Source: Acetobacter orleanensis
Lineage (GTDB): Bacteria; Pseudomonadota; Alphaproteobacteria; Acetobacterales; Acetobacteraceae
Assembly (NCBI RefSeq): GCF_001581005.1
Contig: NZ_LHZV01000066.1
Location: 62,001-126,000 of the forward strand
Direction: 5' to 3'
DNA: 64,000 nucleotides
The notes under the pieces are model-generated. The model had not been told where the DNA came from. It was given only the letters and a program-made list of their open reading frames with translations, and searched no databases. Both the position numbers and the translations under genes were made by a program. This document shows positions 37,300 through 45,616 of this stretch, piece after piece. The first letter of the stretch is position 1. Each line of letters opens with the position of its first letter.

Positions 37300-38244
37300 T
37301 TAATTTTCTTCAAAAGGCAGGTTTATTTGTCGTGCCGCGCTACGGTGCTGCATTACCTTCAAAATCTTGGTTTCGCTTCTCAGTCCGCCATCTGTCTGCC
37401 ATTGCTGCACCAGCACCTTACAAACCAGAATATCTCCCTTAGCAAAGGAGATTTCGTTGCGGTCAACCTCGTCCAGAAACTCCTGATCTTCTATTGAAGC
37501 CCAGACTACATTCTGTCCGTCATTAAGCTTCCATTTTCCATCTTCGTTAAAAGAAAGACTGACAATGGAAAAAGCAGCCGTGCTTTCCATGTCGATAATC
37601 TTGTTATCGTCCGTTTCAGGGACAGAAAAAGAAGGCAAATCAGGTTTGGTGATATGAACCGGGGCCGTGTCTTTGGCTGTACCAGCAGGGCGAAGAGATA
37701 GGTTTGTGATCCCATTTCTTCCCAACGGTTTCACTGTATCAGCTATGGCCTTTCGGACCCTCACATCCCTGTATAGTTCGGCAAGCTGCACAGGAACCAC
37801 AATGGTATCTCCTTCCGTAGAAAGAGAGTCAGGCGGAAACTCCAATGAAACATTGCCATCACGCAGAACAACAGCCTTTTTAACCTTCCGCCCTCGTGCA
37901 AACTGAAGCAAACCAAACAGGCCACCACCGATGCTCCCAGTTGCGCCTAAAAAGGTCCAGAGGTTGGAGAGAGCAGAAGCCCCATTGCCAGAAAGCAGGT
38001 CGCAAGCATGGGCGAAAAACCCTTGCACAAGATGCAAGTAAACCTCAAAGGAGCCTTCGTTAAAGGCTTTAACCCTCACGGACACCTGAGATTTTTCACC
38101 ATTGATGACGCGGTTTGCTTCTTCAAACAGCTTACCAAAAGCAAGGAGAGCCGGTGCCAGATCAGCTACAGCCATCTCGCCAGCTTCTAGAGCTGGTCCA
38201 TCATAATTGATGCAGATGGTCTTTCCGCTCATTTCTTCGCTCAC
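37300..38244 (-). CDS. Conserved hypothetical protein with DGPAL N-terminal signature
   Basis: A 314-residue protein. The N-terminus [48 protein letters not shown] resembles a family of unknown function found in many bacteria, often on mobile elements. A single glycine-rich hydrophobic segment ([23 protein letters not shown], about residues 90-115) could be a membrane helix. The rest is mixed alpha/beta with no known catalytic motif. It converges with the integrase gene and is not part of the main plus-strand operon, so it may be an independently expressed cargo gene. A defence or regulatory role is possible but not shown. Confidence 0.7.
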   Translation of the reverse strand: MSEEMSGKTICINYDGPALEAGEMAVADLAPALLAFGKLFEEANRVINGEKSQVSVRVKAFNEGSFEVYLHLVQGFFAHACDLLSGNGASALSNLWTFLGATGSIGGGLFGLLQFARGRKVKKAVVLRDGNVSLEFPPDSLSTEGDTIVVPVQLAELYRDVRVRKAIADTVKPLGRNGITNLSLRPAGTAKDTAPVHITKPDLPSFSVPETDDNKIIDMESTAAFSIVSLSFNEDGKWKLNDGQNVVWASIEDQEFLDEVDRNEISFAKGDILVCKVLVQQWQTDGGLRSETKILKVMQHRSAARQINLPFEEN

Positions 38245-38635
38245 GGCTTTCCCTTACATATGATCAGCGCACAACAGACTGGATTTTACCAATTAAAAAT
38301 TTGACGGCCTTTAAGCATGGCCTACGCGCGCTGTCTAACCAAGAAAAACTGAATAACTTTTTGAGGGATGCCCTCCGGTAGGCTTGCCCCTTTCTCGCAT
38401 CTGAGGAGGCCCCATAACCGGCGTTTCTCATATCTGAGCAACGGAGGATTCCTGCCAGTTTAGTGAGTCTTTAGGGATGCAGGAATTCCTGCATCGGGCG
38501 ATGTGCGAATTTCCATATCGGTCACTTCTCATATCTGAGAAGTGGGAGAAAACCGGTAACGCCAGATGTGGCGCTACCAGTTTCCAGCCAGTTATCAAGG
38601 ATTCCTTGACAACTGAAGGCAAAAAACCGGCCGCC
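38245..38635. promoter_or_regulatory. Gap with three TTCTCATATCTGAG-type repeats and a 20-bp palindrome
   Basis: No convincing gene in this 391-bp stretch. Direct repeats lie at 38392-38405 (TTCTCGCATCTGAG), 38425-38438 and 38526-38539 (both TTCTCATATCTGAG); the last is embedded in a larger palindrome CACTTCTCA/TGAGAAGTG. A perfect 20-bp palindrome centred on GGAATTCC occupies 38476-38495. Such a set is typical of operators, perhaps for the nearby XRE protein, or for the promoter of the DGPAL-type gene. Confidence 0.5.
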
Positions 38636-38815
38636 TCAGTTTGCCCAAGGCTCTTGCAGCATCATGTAAGCCAGACCTTGGTTAGCTCCTCCACCAGAAG
38701 CATGCGTGGTGGCTGACTGGCCTGTTTTCTTACTAGTCACTGTAATCACACCTTTTTTGACGGAATACCAGCCGATCACTTCACCATCTTTTTTAACTTC
38801 ATAATCACTTGTCAT
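38636..38815 (-). CDS. Small 59-residue protein downstream of the XRE regulator
   Basis: Translating the minus strand from ATG 38815 gives MTSDYEVKKDGEVIGWYSVK and onward, 59 residues ending MMLQEPWAN. AAAGGAGAGAAAC immediately precedes the ATG, a near-ideal ribosome-binding site. The start lies 11 bp inside the XRE gene, so it is probably coupled to it. The protein is Lys/Gly/Thr-rich with a beta-type KDGEVIGWYSVKKGVITV segment. I do not recognise a family. It may be a partner or anti-regulator of the XRE protein, but that is only position-based. Confidence 0.65.
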   Translation of the reverse strand: MTSDYEVKKDGEVIGWYSVKKGVITVTSKKTGQSATTHASGGGANQGLAYMMLQEPWAN

Positions 38816-39041
38816 GTTTCTCTCCTTTCAACCTCACCCCAGCCCCTCCGCCGTTTTCAGGGATAAACTCAACCCCTGCGGCTTCTAGGGCGGAACAGAT
38901 GGCTTCTATCGTGCTGGCTTTCAGTTCCTCGCCTCTTTCAAGTCGGGCGATAGTATCAGGTGAAACGCCAGCCTCTTTTGCTAGATCACGGACTCCCCAG
39001 CCAATAGCAGCACGGGCCATTTTACATTGAACAGCTAACAA
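38805..39041 (-). CDS. XRE-family HTH repressor-like protein
   Basis: A 78-residue DNA-binding protein, essentially one Cro/C1-type helix-turn-helix (GVRDLAKEAGVSPDTIARLERGEELKASTIEAICSALEAAGVEFI). The N-terminus MLAVQCKMARAAIGW matches the usual start of this small-regulator group, so the TTG at 39041 (AGGG nine bases upstream) is preferred over ATG 39020. It is transcribed away from the plus-strand operon beginning at 39186, a genetic-switch arrangement. It probably represses both directions through operators in the 145-bp gap. Confidence 0.82.
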   Translation of the reverse strand: MLAVQCKMARAAIGWGVRDLAKEAGVSPDTIARLERGEELKASTIEAICSALEAAGVEFIPENGGGAGVRLKGEKHDK

Positions 39042-39042
39042 A

Positions 39043-39097
39043 ATCCGAACCCTGATACGATTTTTTCATTGCAGATTTATCGTAACTATGTTCGGAT
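39043..39097. promoter_or_regulatory. Nested inverted repeats in the XRE divergent region
   Basis: ATCCGAAC (39043-39050) and GTTCGGAT (39090-39097) are inverted, and inside them TACGAT (39056-39061) and ATCGTA (39079-39084) are inverted too. They lie between the divergent XRE gene and the plus-strand cargo operon and are candidate operators. Confidence 0.5.
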
Positions 39098-39185
39098 AAT
39101 AGGGCAATGTAATTTGCGGCCAAATGGGGAGATTGGACCCTCCCACACTTGGCCTAACCACAACCGCTCGCACTAGGAGACGGTA

Positions 39186-39431
39186 ATGGCTGACCGAGCC
39201 TATACCATGCCCGGCACACGCTGGGCAGTGCTCACTCTTGCTCGCCTTCATGGCGATGCTCTGGCCGCCTTTGCTGTGGCTGGCCTTTCTCTGCTGGCAC
39301 TGGCAGGCTTCTTGCACCCTGAACACCTGCACCACCCCTCCGGAGGGGTAACAAGCCACACGCACCACCACAGCAGCCCTCACGCTGTTCTGGTGGCTTC
39401 TGCTGCTGTTGGCGCGGAGGTGATGCAATGA
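39186..39431 (+). CDS. Small His-rich membrane protein
   Basis: An 81-residue protein, unrecognised. After a basic start it has one membrane helix (DALAAFAVAGLSLLALAGF, about residues 24-42), followed by a His-rich tail (HPEHLHHPSGGVTSHTHHHSSPH). GGAGACGGTA precedes the ATG. The stop overlaps the next gene start by four bases (ATGA), beginning a run of tightly coupled cargo genes. The His cluster could bind metal, but this is speculation. Confidence 0.6.
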   Translation: MADRAYTMPGTRWAVLTLARLHGDALAAFAVAGLSLLALAGFLHPEHLHHPSGGVTSHTHHHSSPHAVLVASAAVGAEVMQ

Positions 39432-39865
39432 GCCAGCCCATAACCTCCAAACTATCCCGCCGTGGTGCCCTTGCCTCTGTGCTGGCCGCGACATGCGCCG
39501 CACTCCCTGCCGTAGCCACAGCAGCAACCGGCAAGGATGCAGCCCTACTCGCGCTCTATCGGAAGTTCTGTCGGGTCAATGCGCAAATACAGGCGATTGA
39601 TGACGCGCCGGAATACGAATTTGGCTCTTATGAAGAGCGGCAGCGGGAAGCGAGAACCAATGACCTTTGCAGGCAGGAAGGCCAGATTGTGCGAAAAATG
39701 GCTGAAATACCAGCCTGCTCGCCCTCCGGCCTGAAAGTCAAAGCCGCTGTCTTACAGACCTTGCTGCCCGGCATATTGAGAGACTGTTACATCGGTGAAG
39801 ACTCGGCAGAAATGCATCTGGTCATGAGTCTGCTAGGTGATCTGACGGGGGGTGCTCAGATATGA
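39428..39865 (+). CDS. Hypothetical protein with Tat-like signal sequence (paralogue 1)
   Basis: A 145-residue protein. The N-terminus KLSRRGALASVLAATCAALPAVATA resembles a twin-arginine signal peptide ending at ATA. The mature part is mainly helical, with KDAALLALYRKFCRVNAQIQAIDD and a repeated helical pattern, and has no catalytic motif. It is similar in layout to the following gene (signal, then DAxLLxLxxxF helix), so the two look like tandem paralogues. It is coupled on both sides by ATGA overlaps. Proteins of this type occur on alphaproteobacterial prophages and islands; function is unknown. Confidence 0.65.
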   Translation: MSQPITSKLSRRGALASVLAATCAALPAVATAATGKDAALLALYRKFCRVNAQIQAIDDAPEYEFGSYEERQREARTNDLCRQEGQIVRKMAEIPACSPSGLKVKAAVLQTLLPGILRDCYIGEDSAEMHLVMSLLGDLTGGAQI

Positions 39866-40293
39866 GCAGGCCCTCCGTTTCCCGCCGTGGCGTATTAGCC
39901 GCGTCCCTCGCTGCCACGGCTGCGTCCATACCTGCTGTGGCTTCTTCCTGCCCTGCTCCGGGGCCGGATGCCGTGCTTCTGGATGTGCTGGCCCGTTTCT
40001 GGCTAGCAGAACGCGTCATCCTCGCTATGGAGGCTTCGACGGAGCCACCTTTAGCGGATCCCGAGTATCCCGCATGGGAAGCTAAGTTTGATGGCCTGAT
40101 AGCAAGCCGTGCGCAGGCAATGGGTCAGATGGCCGGTATACGTTCCATGACGCCGGAGGGTCGACGCGGCAAGGCTCAGGTAGTTGAACGCTGCCTGCCA
40201 TCCAGTGTGCGCTGGGGTGATGGCGGGATGCAGACACCTGAAAGCCTGCTGGCCTTGTCTCTGGCGCGGGATGTGGCCGGAGGGGCAGCATGA
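39862..40293 (+). CDS. Hypothetical protein with Tat-like signal sequence (paralogue 2)
   Basis: A 143-residue protein beginning MSRPSVSRRGVLAASLAATAASIPAVASS, another twin-arginine-like signal. It is followed by PDAVLLDVLARFWLAERVILAMEA, which aligns with the upstream paralogue. It then has a helical region with MTPEGRRGKAQVVERCLPSS (compare CSPSGLKVKAAVLQTLLPG in paralogue 1) and ends LALSLARDVAGGA (compare LVMSLLGDLTGGA). The pair evidently arose by duplication. ATGA overlaps at both ends show it belongs to one operon. Function unknown. Confidence 0.65.
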   Translation: MSRPSVSRRGVLAASLAATAASIPAVASSCPAPGPDAVLLDVLARFWLAERVILAMEASTEPPLADPEYPAWEAKFDGLIASRAQAMGQMAGIRSMTPEGRRGKAQVVERCLPSSVRWGDGGMQTPESLLALSLARDVAGGAA

Positions 40294-41483
40294 TTGCTAT
40301 GCAACAGCCCTCCGCTGGTTCCCTATTGCCTATTCCGGTTTTGTTCCCGATTAATGAGGTGAGCGCGGCTAGGTTTGGCCGCCGAACGCCTGACCCCCAT
40401 GACAGGCCCGCCGCGCTCCCATTTATGGTTCATGGGGATAACCGGCGTGGGGCGGTTGTGTGGGAAATGTATACTCTTCCTTCTACGGAAGACAGGCTGA
40501 AAAATGGCATCAGGCTCTCTGACTGTTATCATGCCTTGGCCCTGCTTGATGATTGGATAGAAGACAATTTTGATGGCATGAATCGCGCTATGTGCGAATG
40601 TATAGCATCAGGTGATCTACCTGAACGCGCTTTTAATTTTCCAGATAAAATAAGGGAATTTTTGGGTCCTACAGATTTAGCATCTAAATATGTGAGGCAA
40701 TTTCAACAATATCGTTATGCAATTTACCAAAATATAAAATCACTTCTTAAGTCAGGCAGATTAACTGCTTACGGAAAAAAGAAAATAACAGATAAAAAAT
40801 GGACAATAATTCCCAGTTTTTATTTTTCTTTATCATGTGAGATTTTATTTGATGAAAATAAAACCATAGTTGAAGAAATAAGCTTTATAGATGTGCGCGT
40901 CACCTGCCTTGAGGGACTACCCATATGGTGTGCGATGGTCGCTTACGGTGATGAGGAGTTAGTGCCTACTCTGATGAAGTACGAGGGAGCACGCCGCGTT
41001 GCAATGGCAGACAATGAAGGCATTGCTCGTTGCCTTGATGATACCCAGTCTTTTCTGGTCTATTTTTGCTCGCTTATGAGAGATGGGAAATTAAAATCTG
41101 TTTATGCAGAAACAAACAAACCTGTAGACCAGACTTTATGGAATGAAAAGTTTATATGCCTTGCTCAATCTGAAATTTGTATAGGAAAAAACATACAGCA
41201 GGGGGTCAAAGTTATTACCCCGCACCCTCCAATAAATGAGGAAGATGCAAACACTCTGGCAGCTAATGCATCTCGTGTTCCAACCGGCTCTCGGGGTTAC
41301 GGCGCTAGTGATGCTCTGCTTGCAAAAGAAATGCATGAATTGATTTTGGGCGGTCAGGCTCAAAACGTCCATCAGGCCGCTCAGCAGGTCGTCGACAAGG
41401 CCAAAGGCAAGAACACTCTTGAGAAGAGCAAGGTGCAGCGTCTTATGGGAGCATATAACAAGGCGTTTGGGTCTTCTCGCTAG
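40290..41483 (+). CDS. Hypothetical protein with AT-rich coding core
   Basis: A 397-residue protein I do not recognise. There is no signal peptide or clear membrane helix. The N-terminal 80 residues are Pro-rich. The middle (YHALALLDDWIEDNFDG, then KKITDKKWTIIPSFYFSLSCEILFDENKTI) is mixed. The C-terminal 60 residues are helical (ASDALLAKEMHELILGGQAQNVHQAAQQVVDKAKG). Codons between about 40640 and 41220 are far more AT-rich than in neighbours, a sign of a different origin. It starts with an ATGA overlap. An inverted-repeat-rich gap follows, so it probably ends the operon. Confidence 0.6.
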   Translation: MIAMQQPSAGSLLPIPVLFPINEVSAARFGRRTPDPHDRPAALPFMVHGDNRRGAVVWEMYTLPSTEDRLKNGIRLSDCYHALALLDDWIEDNFDGMNRAMCECIASGDLPERAFNFPDKIREFLGPTDLASKYVRQFQQYRYAIYQNIKSLLKSGRLTAYGKKKITDKKWTIIPSFYFSLSCEILFDENKTIVEEISFIDVRVTCLEGLPIWCAMVAYGDEELVPTLMKYEGARRVAMADNEGIARCLDDTQSFLVYFCSLMRDGKLKSVYAETNKPVDQTLWNEKFICLAQSEICIGKNIQQGVKVITPHPPINEEDANTLAANASRVPTGSRGYGASDALLAKEMHELILGGQAQNVHQAAQQVVDKAKGKNTLEKSKVQRLMGAYNKAFGSSR

Positions 41484-41501
41484 ATAGAAATTTCTTTCAG
41501 T

Positions 41502-41552
41502 TTTTCAGAACTGTTCAGTCTGAAAAATACTGAAAAGACCTGAATGAACAGT
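41502..41552. repeat. Inverted repeats between two cargo operons
   Basis: TTTTTCAGA (41502-41510) pairs with TCTGAAAAA (41520-41528), and ACTGTTCA (41511-41518) pairs with TGAACAGT (41545-41552). The two structures exclude each other. They may be operator or terminator-like elements ahead of the AlpA-like gene. Confidence 0.4.
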
Positions 41553-41629
41553 CTCTCGTAATCCTCAGTTCATGCCCATGCAGCAAGAACACGCAGCAAG
41601 GGACACCGTGAACTAAAGGAGTTTTCCCT

Positions 41630-41935
41630 ATGCCTTCAATGGCACAATCTCAGAATGATCGATTACAGACGATGGGCAACATTGCTCATTTTCCTGCACA
41701 CCATCAAACGAGTGGCTCTATGCCTTTGGTTGTATCAGAAGCTGAGGCGGCGGCACTCGTAAACCTTGCCCCGCGCACCTTGCAGGCAAAGAGGCTGGAT
41801 GGCACCGGCCCGGCATACGTGCAACTCACCAAGCGCCGTATTGGCTACGCGGTAGAAGCCCTCCGCGTCTGGGTTGCTGCACAGTCCTGCAAAAGCACGG
41901 CTGAGGCCTCTGTAAAAGCCAGAGGTGCAGTATGA
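41630..41935 (+). CDS. AlpA/excisionase-type HTH protein
   Basis: A 101-residue small DNA-binding protein. The segment VVSEAEAAALVNLAPRTLQAKRLDGTGPAYVQLTKRRIGYAVEALRVWV (about residues 34-82) is the winged helix-turn-helix of the AlpA/excisionase/MerR-like group, which controls integrase expression or acts as excision factor on satellites. AAAGGAG precedes the ATG. Its stop overlaps the next start (ATGA), heading a second operon with the primase and helicase-like genes, the same order seen in P4- and PICI-like elements. Confidence 0.78.
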   Translation: MPSMAQSQNDRLQTMGNIAHFPAHHQTSGSMPLVVSEAEAAALVNLAPRTLQAKRLDGTGPAYVQLTKRRIGYAVEALRVWVAAQSCKSTAEASVKARGAV

Positions 41936-42549
41936 AGCACCCCGTAGAATTATGGAATTGGAGCGATTCTAACGGAAAGCCTGCTTTGCTTACCCGCTTC
42001 CTTTACCTCTGTTGGCAAATTGACTGGCAGTTACATGCCACCCCATTCAATTCCGATATGTCCAACCTTGTAAAAGAATACAGCAGGGACTTTACGCCGG
42101 GATTTTCAGAAAATGTTGTCATAGGCCTGTCTCAGGCGTGGCTGCACCTCAGTAAGCTTACAGTGGCAGAAAAAAGTTATGAGGAACTCTCTGACGGCAG
42201 CAAAACGGAGGGAGCGGAAGAACGCTTCATTCCTATGGCCCCTGCCCTCCGCTGGTTCTGGCATGGCATAGAAAACGATCTTAGAGCCGTTGAAGCAAAA
42301 AAATGGCTTCTTTCCATCGGCTGGGCCTCTATTCTCCAACAGGCTGAGAAACGCGATGCTGCCATTAAATTAGTGCTGGCTGGTCACGCTGTATCATATG
42401 GCTGCTGTATTGAGGAAAAGCCCGCATATACCCGCGCACGAAAAAAAGCTGATCGTGACTGGGAAGAAGCAATGCGGCAATGGGTGCGTGCGGGTGGAAC
42501 TGGTCCGCAGCCTGACATAGCTGACTATCTCGCCAAGGCTGCGGCATGA
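41932..42549 (+). CDS. Hypothetical protein of the replication operon
   Basis: A 205-residue soluble protein, unrecognised. It is rich in Trp (WNWSDSNGKPALLTRFLYLCWQIDWQLH, FWHGIENDLRAVEAKKWLLSIGWAS) and helical, with no known motif. ATGA overlaps link it to the AlpA-like gene upstream and the Toprim gene downstream. A role in replication control or priming is possible from position only. Confidence 0.6.
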   Translation: MKHPVELWNWSDSNGKPALLTRFLYLCWQIDWQLHATPFNSDMSNLVKEYSRDFTPGFSENVVIGLSQAWLHLSKLTVAEKSYEELSDGSKTEGAEERFIPMAPALRWFWHGIENDLRAVEAKKWLLSIGWASILQQAEKRDAAIKLVLAGHAVSYGCCIEEKPAYTRARKKADRDWEEAMRQWVRAGGTGPQPDIADYLAKAAA

Positions 42550-43616
42550 GGTCGCGGCCTAATGCCTCCGAACTGGCGCGCCTTCTGGCTGACCACATCA
42601 CGCGGCTTGCGCCGGAACTACTGCCACATGGCAAAAAGGACAGCTCAGAGTGGCGCGTGGGCAGTCTGGCCGGAGAGCCGGGGCAATCCCTTGCGGTGCG
42701 TCTTTCCGGCGCACGGCGGGGCGTATGGGCTGACTTTTCCAGCGGTGAGCGTGGCGATGCTCTAGACCTTGTGGCGGGCTGTCTGTTTGGTGGTGACCGT
42801 AAGCAGGCTATGGCATGGGGCTCTAACTGGCTGGGGCTGAGTAAAACCACCAATGCAGCCCTTATCCAGCGCCGTCCCATTCAAGAAAAACTGAATAATT
42901 CTCAGGAACTGGACAAAGAAGCACAGCAGCGGAGGGCCAAGGCTCGCCGGTTATGGATGGACACCTCAGCCGGAATAGCTGGCACACCTGTTGAGGCCTA
43001 TCTGGCAGGGCGTGGCATAGACCTCCGGGCATTGGGCCGCGCTCCCGGTGCCTTGCGGTTTCATCCTGCCGTCTGGTGTGCGGAGGTACGTAAACCCCTC
43101 CCCGCCATGCTGGCCGCAATCTGCGGACCTACCGGAAAGCTGGTGGCCGTGCATCGGACATGGCTGGCGCAATCGCCCTCCGGCACATGGGCCAAAGCTG
43201 ATCTTCAAAACGCAAAGAAGGTTCTTGGTGGTTTTTCTGGTGGTTGCATCCGCCTCTGGCGCGGAGTTTCCGGCAAGGCGTTGGATTTAGCACCGGCAGG
43301 GGATGTAGCGATTGTTGCCGAGGGCATAGAAACCGCTTTGTCCTGTGCCATCGCCTGCCCGGAATACCGGGTTCTGGCTGCTGTCAGCCTCAGCAACATG
43401 GCCGCCATGAAACTGCCTGACACACTCACGGAAATTATCGTCGCAGCAGATAACGATACCGGCAATGCCTCCGCACGGAAGGCGCTGGATGCTGCACTCT
43501 CACAATTCGCACAGCAGGGCCGCACTGTCCGGCTCGCTATGCCTGAAATACAGGGGCAGGACTGGAATAATGTCCTGACATATCATGACAAAGACACAGG
43601 ACCAGAACGGTCGTGA
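42546..43616 (+). CDS. Toprim-domain primase-like protein
   Basis: A 356-residue protein. The N-terminal part has GERGDALDLVAGCLFGGDRKQAMAWG, typical of phage-type primases just before the catalytic region. The Toprim domain follows: IVAEGIETALSCAIA supplies the catalytic Glu, and IIVAADNDTGNASARKALDAA the DxD-type metal site. A zinc finger is not obvious. It is likely the primase part of the element's own replication apparatus, with the DUF927 protein encoded next. The start overlaps the previous stop by four bases. Confidence 0.82.
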   Translation: MRSRPNASELARLLADHITRLAPELLPHGKKDSSEWRVGSLAGEPGQSLAVRLSGARRGVWADFSSGERGDALDLVAGCLFGGDRKQAMAWGSNWLGLSKTTNAALIQRRPIQEKLNNSQELDKEAQQRRAKARRLWMDTSAGIAGTPVEAYLAGRGIDLRALGRAPGALRFHPAVWCAEVRKPLPAMLAAICGPTGKLVAVHRTWLAQSPSGTWAKADLQNAKKVLGGFSGGCIRLWRGVSGKALDLAPAGDVAIVAEGIETALSCAIACPEYRVLAAVSLSNMAAMKLPDTLTEIIVAADNDTGNASARKALDAALSQFAQQGRTVRLAMPEIQGQDWNNVLTYHDKDTGPERS

Positions 43617-45495
43617 CGGTGTGCGCGCAGGCCTGACCTCCGCCAAAGTTGTTTCCATGCCCGGCGCAAAAAGCAAAGCGGCAGGCAAGCGCATAGAGTC
43701 TCAGTGCGGCCGGTTTTTCTGTGACGCTCACGGGCTGTTCCGGAAGGCAGCGGACAACAGCAAAACAGACATGAAGCTTTCCGGGCCTGTCTGGATCATA
43801 GCCGAAACACGCGGGGCAGACGGTAAAGGCTGGGGCATTTTGCTCGGCTGGACAGACCGGGACGGCCAGCAGCATGAACAGGCCTTTCCTCGCGCCATGT
43901 TCGCGGGTGACTGTGCTGAACTGCGGAGCCAGTTAGCAGACGGCGGCCTAACCCTTCAGGCAGGTTCAGCCGCGAAAGCCGCTTTTGCAGACTGGCTGGC
44001 TTCCATCGCTACAGAGGAACGCGCGTTTTCCGTCAACCGGATAGGCTGGCACACTCTGAACGGTGGTAAGGTTTACGTGTTGCCAGATGCAACCTACGGC
44101 AACCTGAAAGAGCGGGTTGTTCTGCAAACCTCCGAACAGGAAACAAACCTTTTTTGCGTATCTGGCTCTGCGGAAGACTGGAAAAGCAATATCGGCCAGT
44201 GCTGCAAAGGAAATTCACGCCTTATTCTGGCAGCATCCACAGGCTTTGCAGCCCCCTTGCTGGATGTGCTGGGATTGGAGGGCGGCGGCGTCTCATTTGT
44301 AGGTGCATCCCGTGCAGGGAAATCCACAGCTCTTGTGGTTGCATCCAGCGTGTGCGGGGGAACGCCAGAAGGGGGTGCCAAGGGCTATGCCCGGTCATGG
44401 CGTTCAACCTCTAACGGTTTGGAAAGCGTGGCCTTGGCAAGCTGTGACGCTCTGCTGCCTATGGATGAAATCGGCCAGCTAGACCCGAAAGAAATTGGTG
44501 ACGTGGCCTACATGCTCGCCAACGGGCAAGGCAAAGTGCGGGCCAGCCGGACAGGTGGCGCACGGGTTACAGCCCGCTGGCGGGTGCTGTTCCTTTCCAC
44601 TGGTGAAAAGACACTGGATGATCTGAACAAGGAATCCGGCAAAGGCACCAAAGCCGGTCAGGAGGTACGATTTTTGGATATGCCTGCCGATGCTGGGGCC
44701 GGTATGGGTTTGTTTGAAGAGACACATCATTGCGACACGCCCGGAGAATTTGCGGACTATCTGGCAAATGCCTGCGGGCAATTCTATGGCGCACCCTTCC
44801 GGGCCTTTATGGAGCATCTGGCGAGCCGCATGGCAGCGGAGGGCGTGAGAGGATTCCGTGAAACCCTGCTGGCACGGATGGACGCCATAGCAACCGCCTA
44901 TCTGCAAAACTGGCCCAAGGCTTCCGGGCAGGTGCGCTCAGTAGCGCGCCGCTTTGCCATGATTGCTCTGGCCGGAGAACTGGCCACAGAATTTGGCCTG
45001 ACCGGCTGGGACCGTGACACGCCGGAAGTGCTGGTAGGCTTGTGCTTTGCCGACTGGCTGCGGCTACGCGGCACAGCAGGCCGGAGAGAGGACGAACAGG
45101 CCATCCAGAAGCTACGGGACTTCATTTCCCGCAATGCGTCTGCCCGATTTGAGGACTGGATAGATAAGTCAGCCGAGGAACAACCTCAGAGCGGAGAGAA
45201 TGGCGAGCCACCAAAAGAACGCTACCGCACAATGAACCGGGCTGGCTGGCGGCGTTGGGTCAAAGCTCCGGATGGCCGATACGTGTGGCTTTACCTGCTG
45301 ACCTCTGATGGCATGAATGAAGCCCTGAATGGCGTGTCCGCACGGGACGCCAAGCAAATGCTTGTTGATCGTGGCCTGTTAATTAAGGCCAAGGACGGCA
45401 AGTTCTCTGAGCTCTTACGCCCTCCGGGTCAGGGGCAAGTCAGACTCTACCAAGTGCATCACGATATTCTGGCGGTTGCCACGGGCGACAGATGA
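43585..45495 (+). CDS. DUF927 helicase-like replication protein
   Basis: A 636-residue protein of the DUF927 family, found next to or fused with phage and plasmid primases. Visible signatures are GWGILLGWTDRDGQQHEQAFPRAMF, the NRIGWHT and YVLPD segments, and the ATPase-like GASRAGKSTALVVASSVCGG Walker A motif with DALLPMDEIGQLDP as Walker B. It is therefore a probable ring helicase for the element's replication. The start codon lies 32 bp inside the Toprim gene; in-frame GTG 43621 or ATG 43657 are alternatives. It is the last gene of the operon. Confidence 0.82.
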   Translation: MTKTQDQNGRDGVRAGLTSAKVVSMPGAKSKAAGKRIESQCGRFFCDAHGLFRKAADNSKTDMKLSGPVWIIAETRGADGKGWGILLGWTDRDGQQHEQAFPRAMFAGDCAELRSQLADGGLTLQAGSAAKAAFADWLASIATEERAFSVNRIGWHTLNGGKVYVLPDATYGNLKERVVLQTSEQETNLFCVSGSAEDWKSNIGQCCKGNSRLILAASTGFAAPLLDVLGLEGGGVSFVGASRAGKSTALVVASSVCGGTPEGGAKGYARSWRSTSNGLESVALASCDALLPMDEIGQLDPKEIGDVAYMLANGQGKVRASRTGGARVTARWRVLFLSTGEKTLDDLNKESGKGTKAGQEVRFLDMPADAGAGMGLFEETHHCDTPGEFADYLANACGQFYGAPFRAFMEHLASRMAAEGVRGFRETLLARMDAIATAYLQNWPKASGQVRSVARRFAMIALAGELATEFGLTGWDRDTPEVLVGLCFADWLRLRGTAGRREDEQAIQKLRDFISRNASARFEDWIDKSAEEQPQSGENGEPPKERYRTMNRAGWRRWVKAPDGRYVWLYLLTSDGMNEALNGVSARDAKQMLVDRGLLIKAKDGKFSELLRPPGQGQVRLYQVHHDILAVATGDR

Positions 45496-45616
45496 GCCGG
45501 ACAGGCCGGAGGGTAAGCGACTGCCCTCCGCTCATAATGCATGACATTGCGGTTATTTGCGTCTTGTTGCCCTTCTGTTGCCTTGAAGAATATATAAGTA
45601 GGTGTATATCGTTCCT

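Noticed and set aside
38477-38716. A 79-residue plus-strand frame in the element
   Set aside because: It runs through the palindromes and opposite the 59-residue gene, lacks a good ribosome-binding site and shows no domain.
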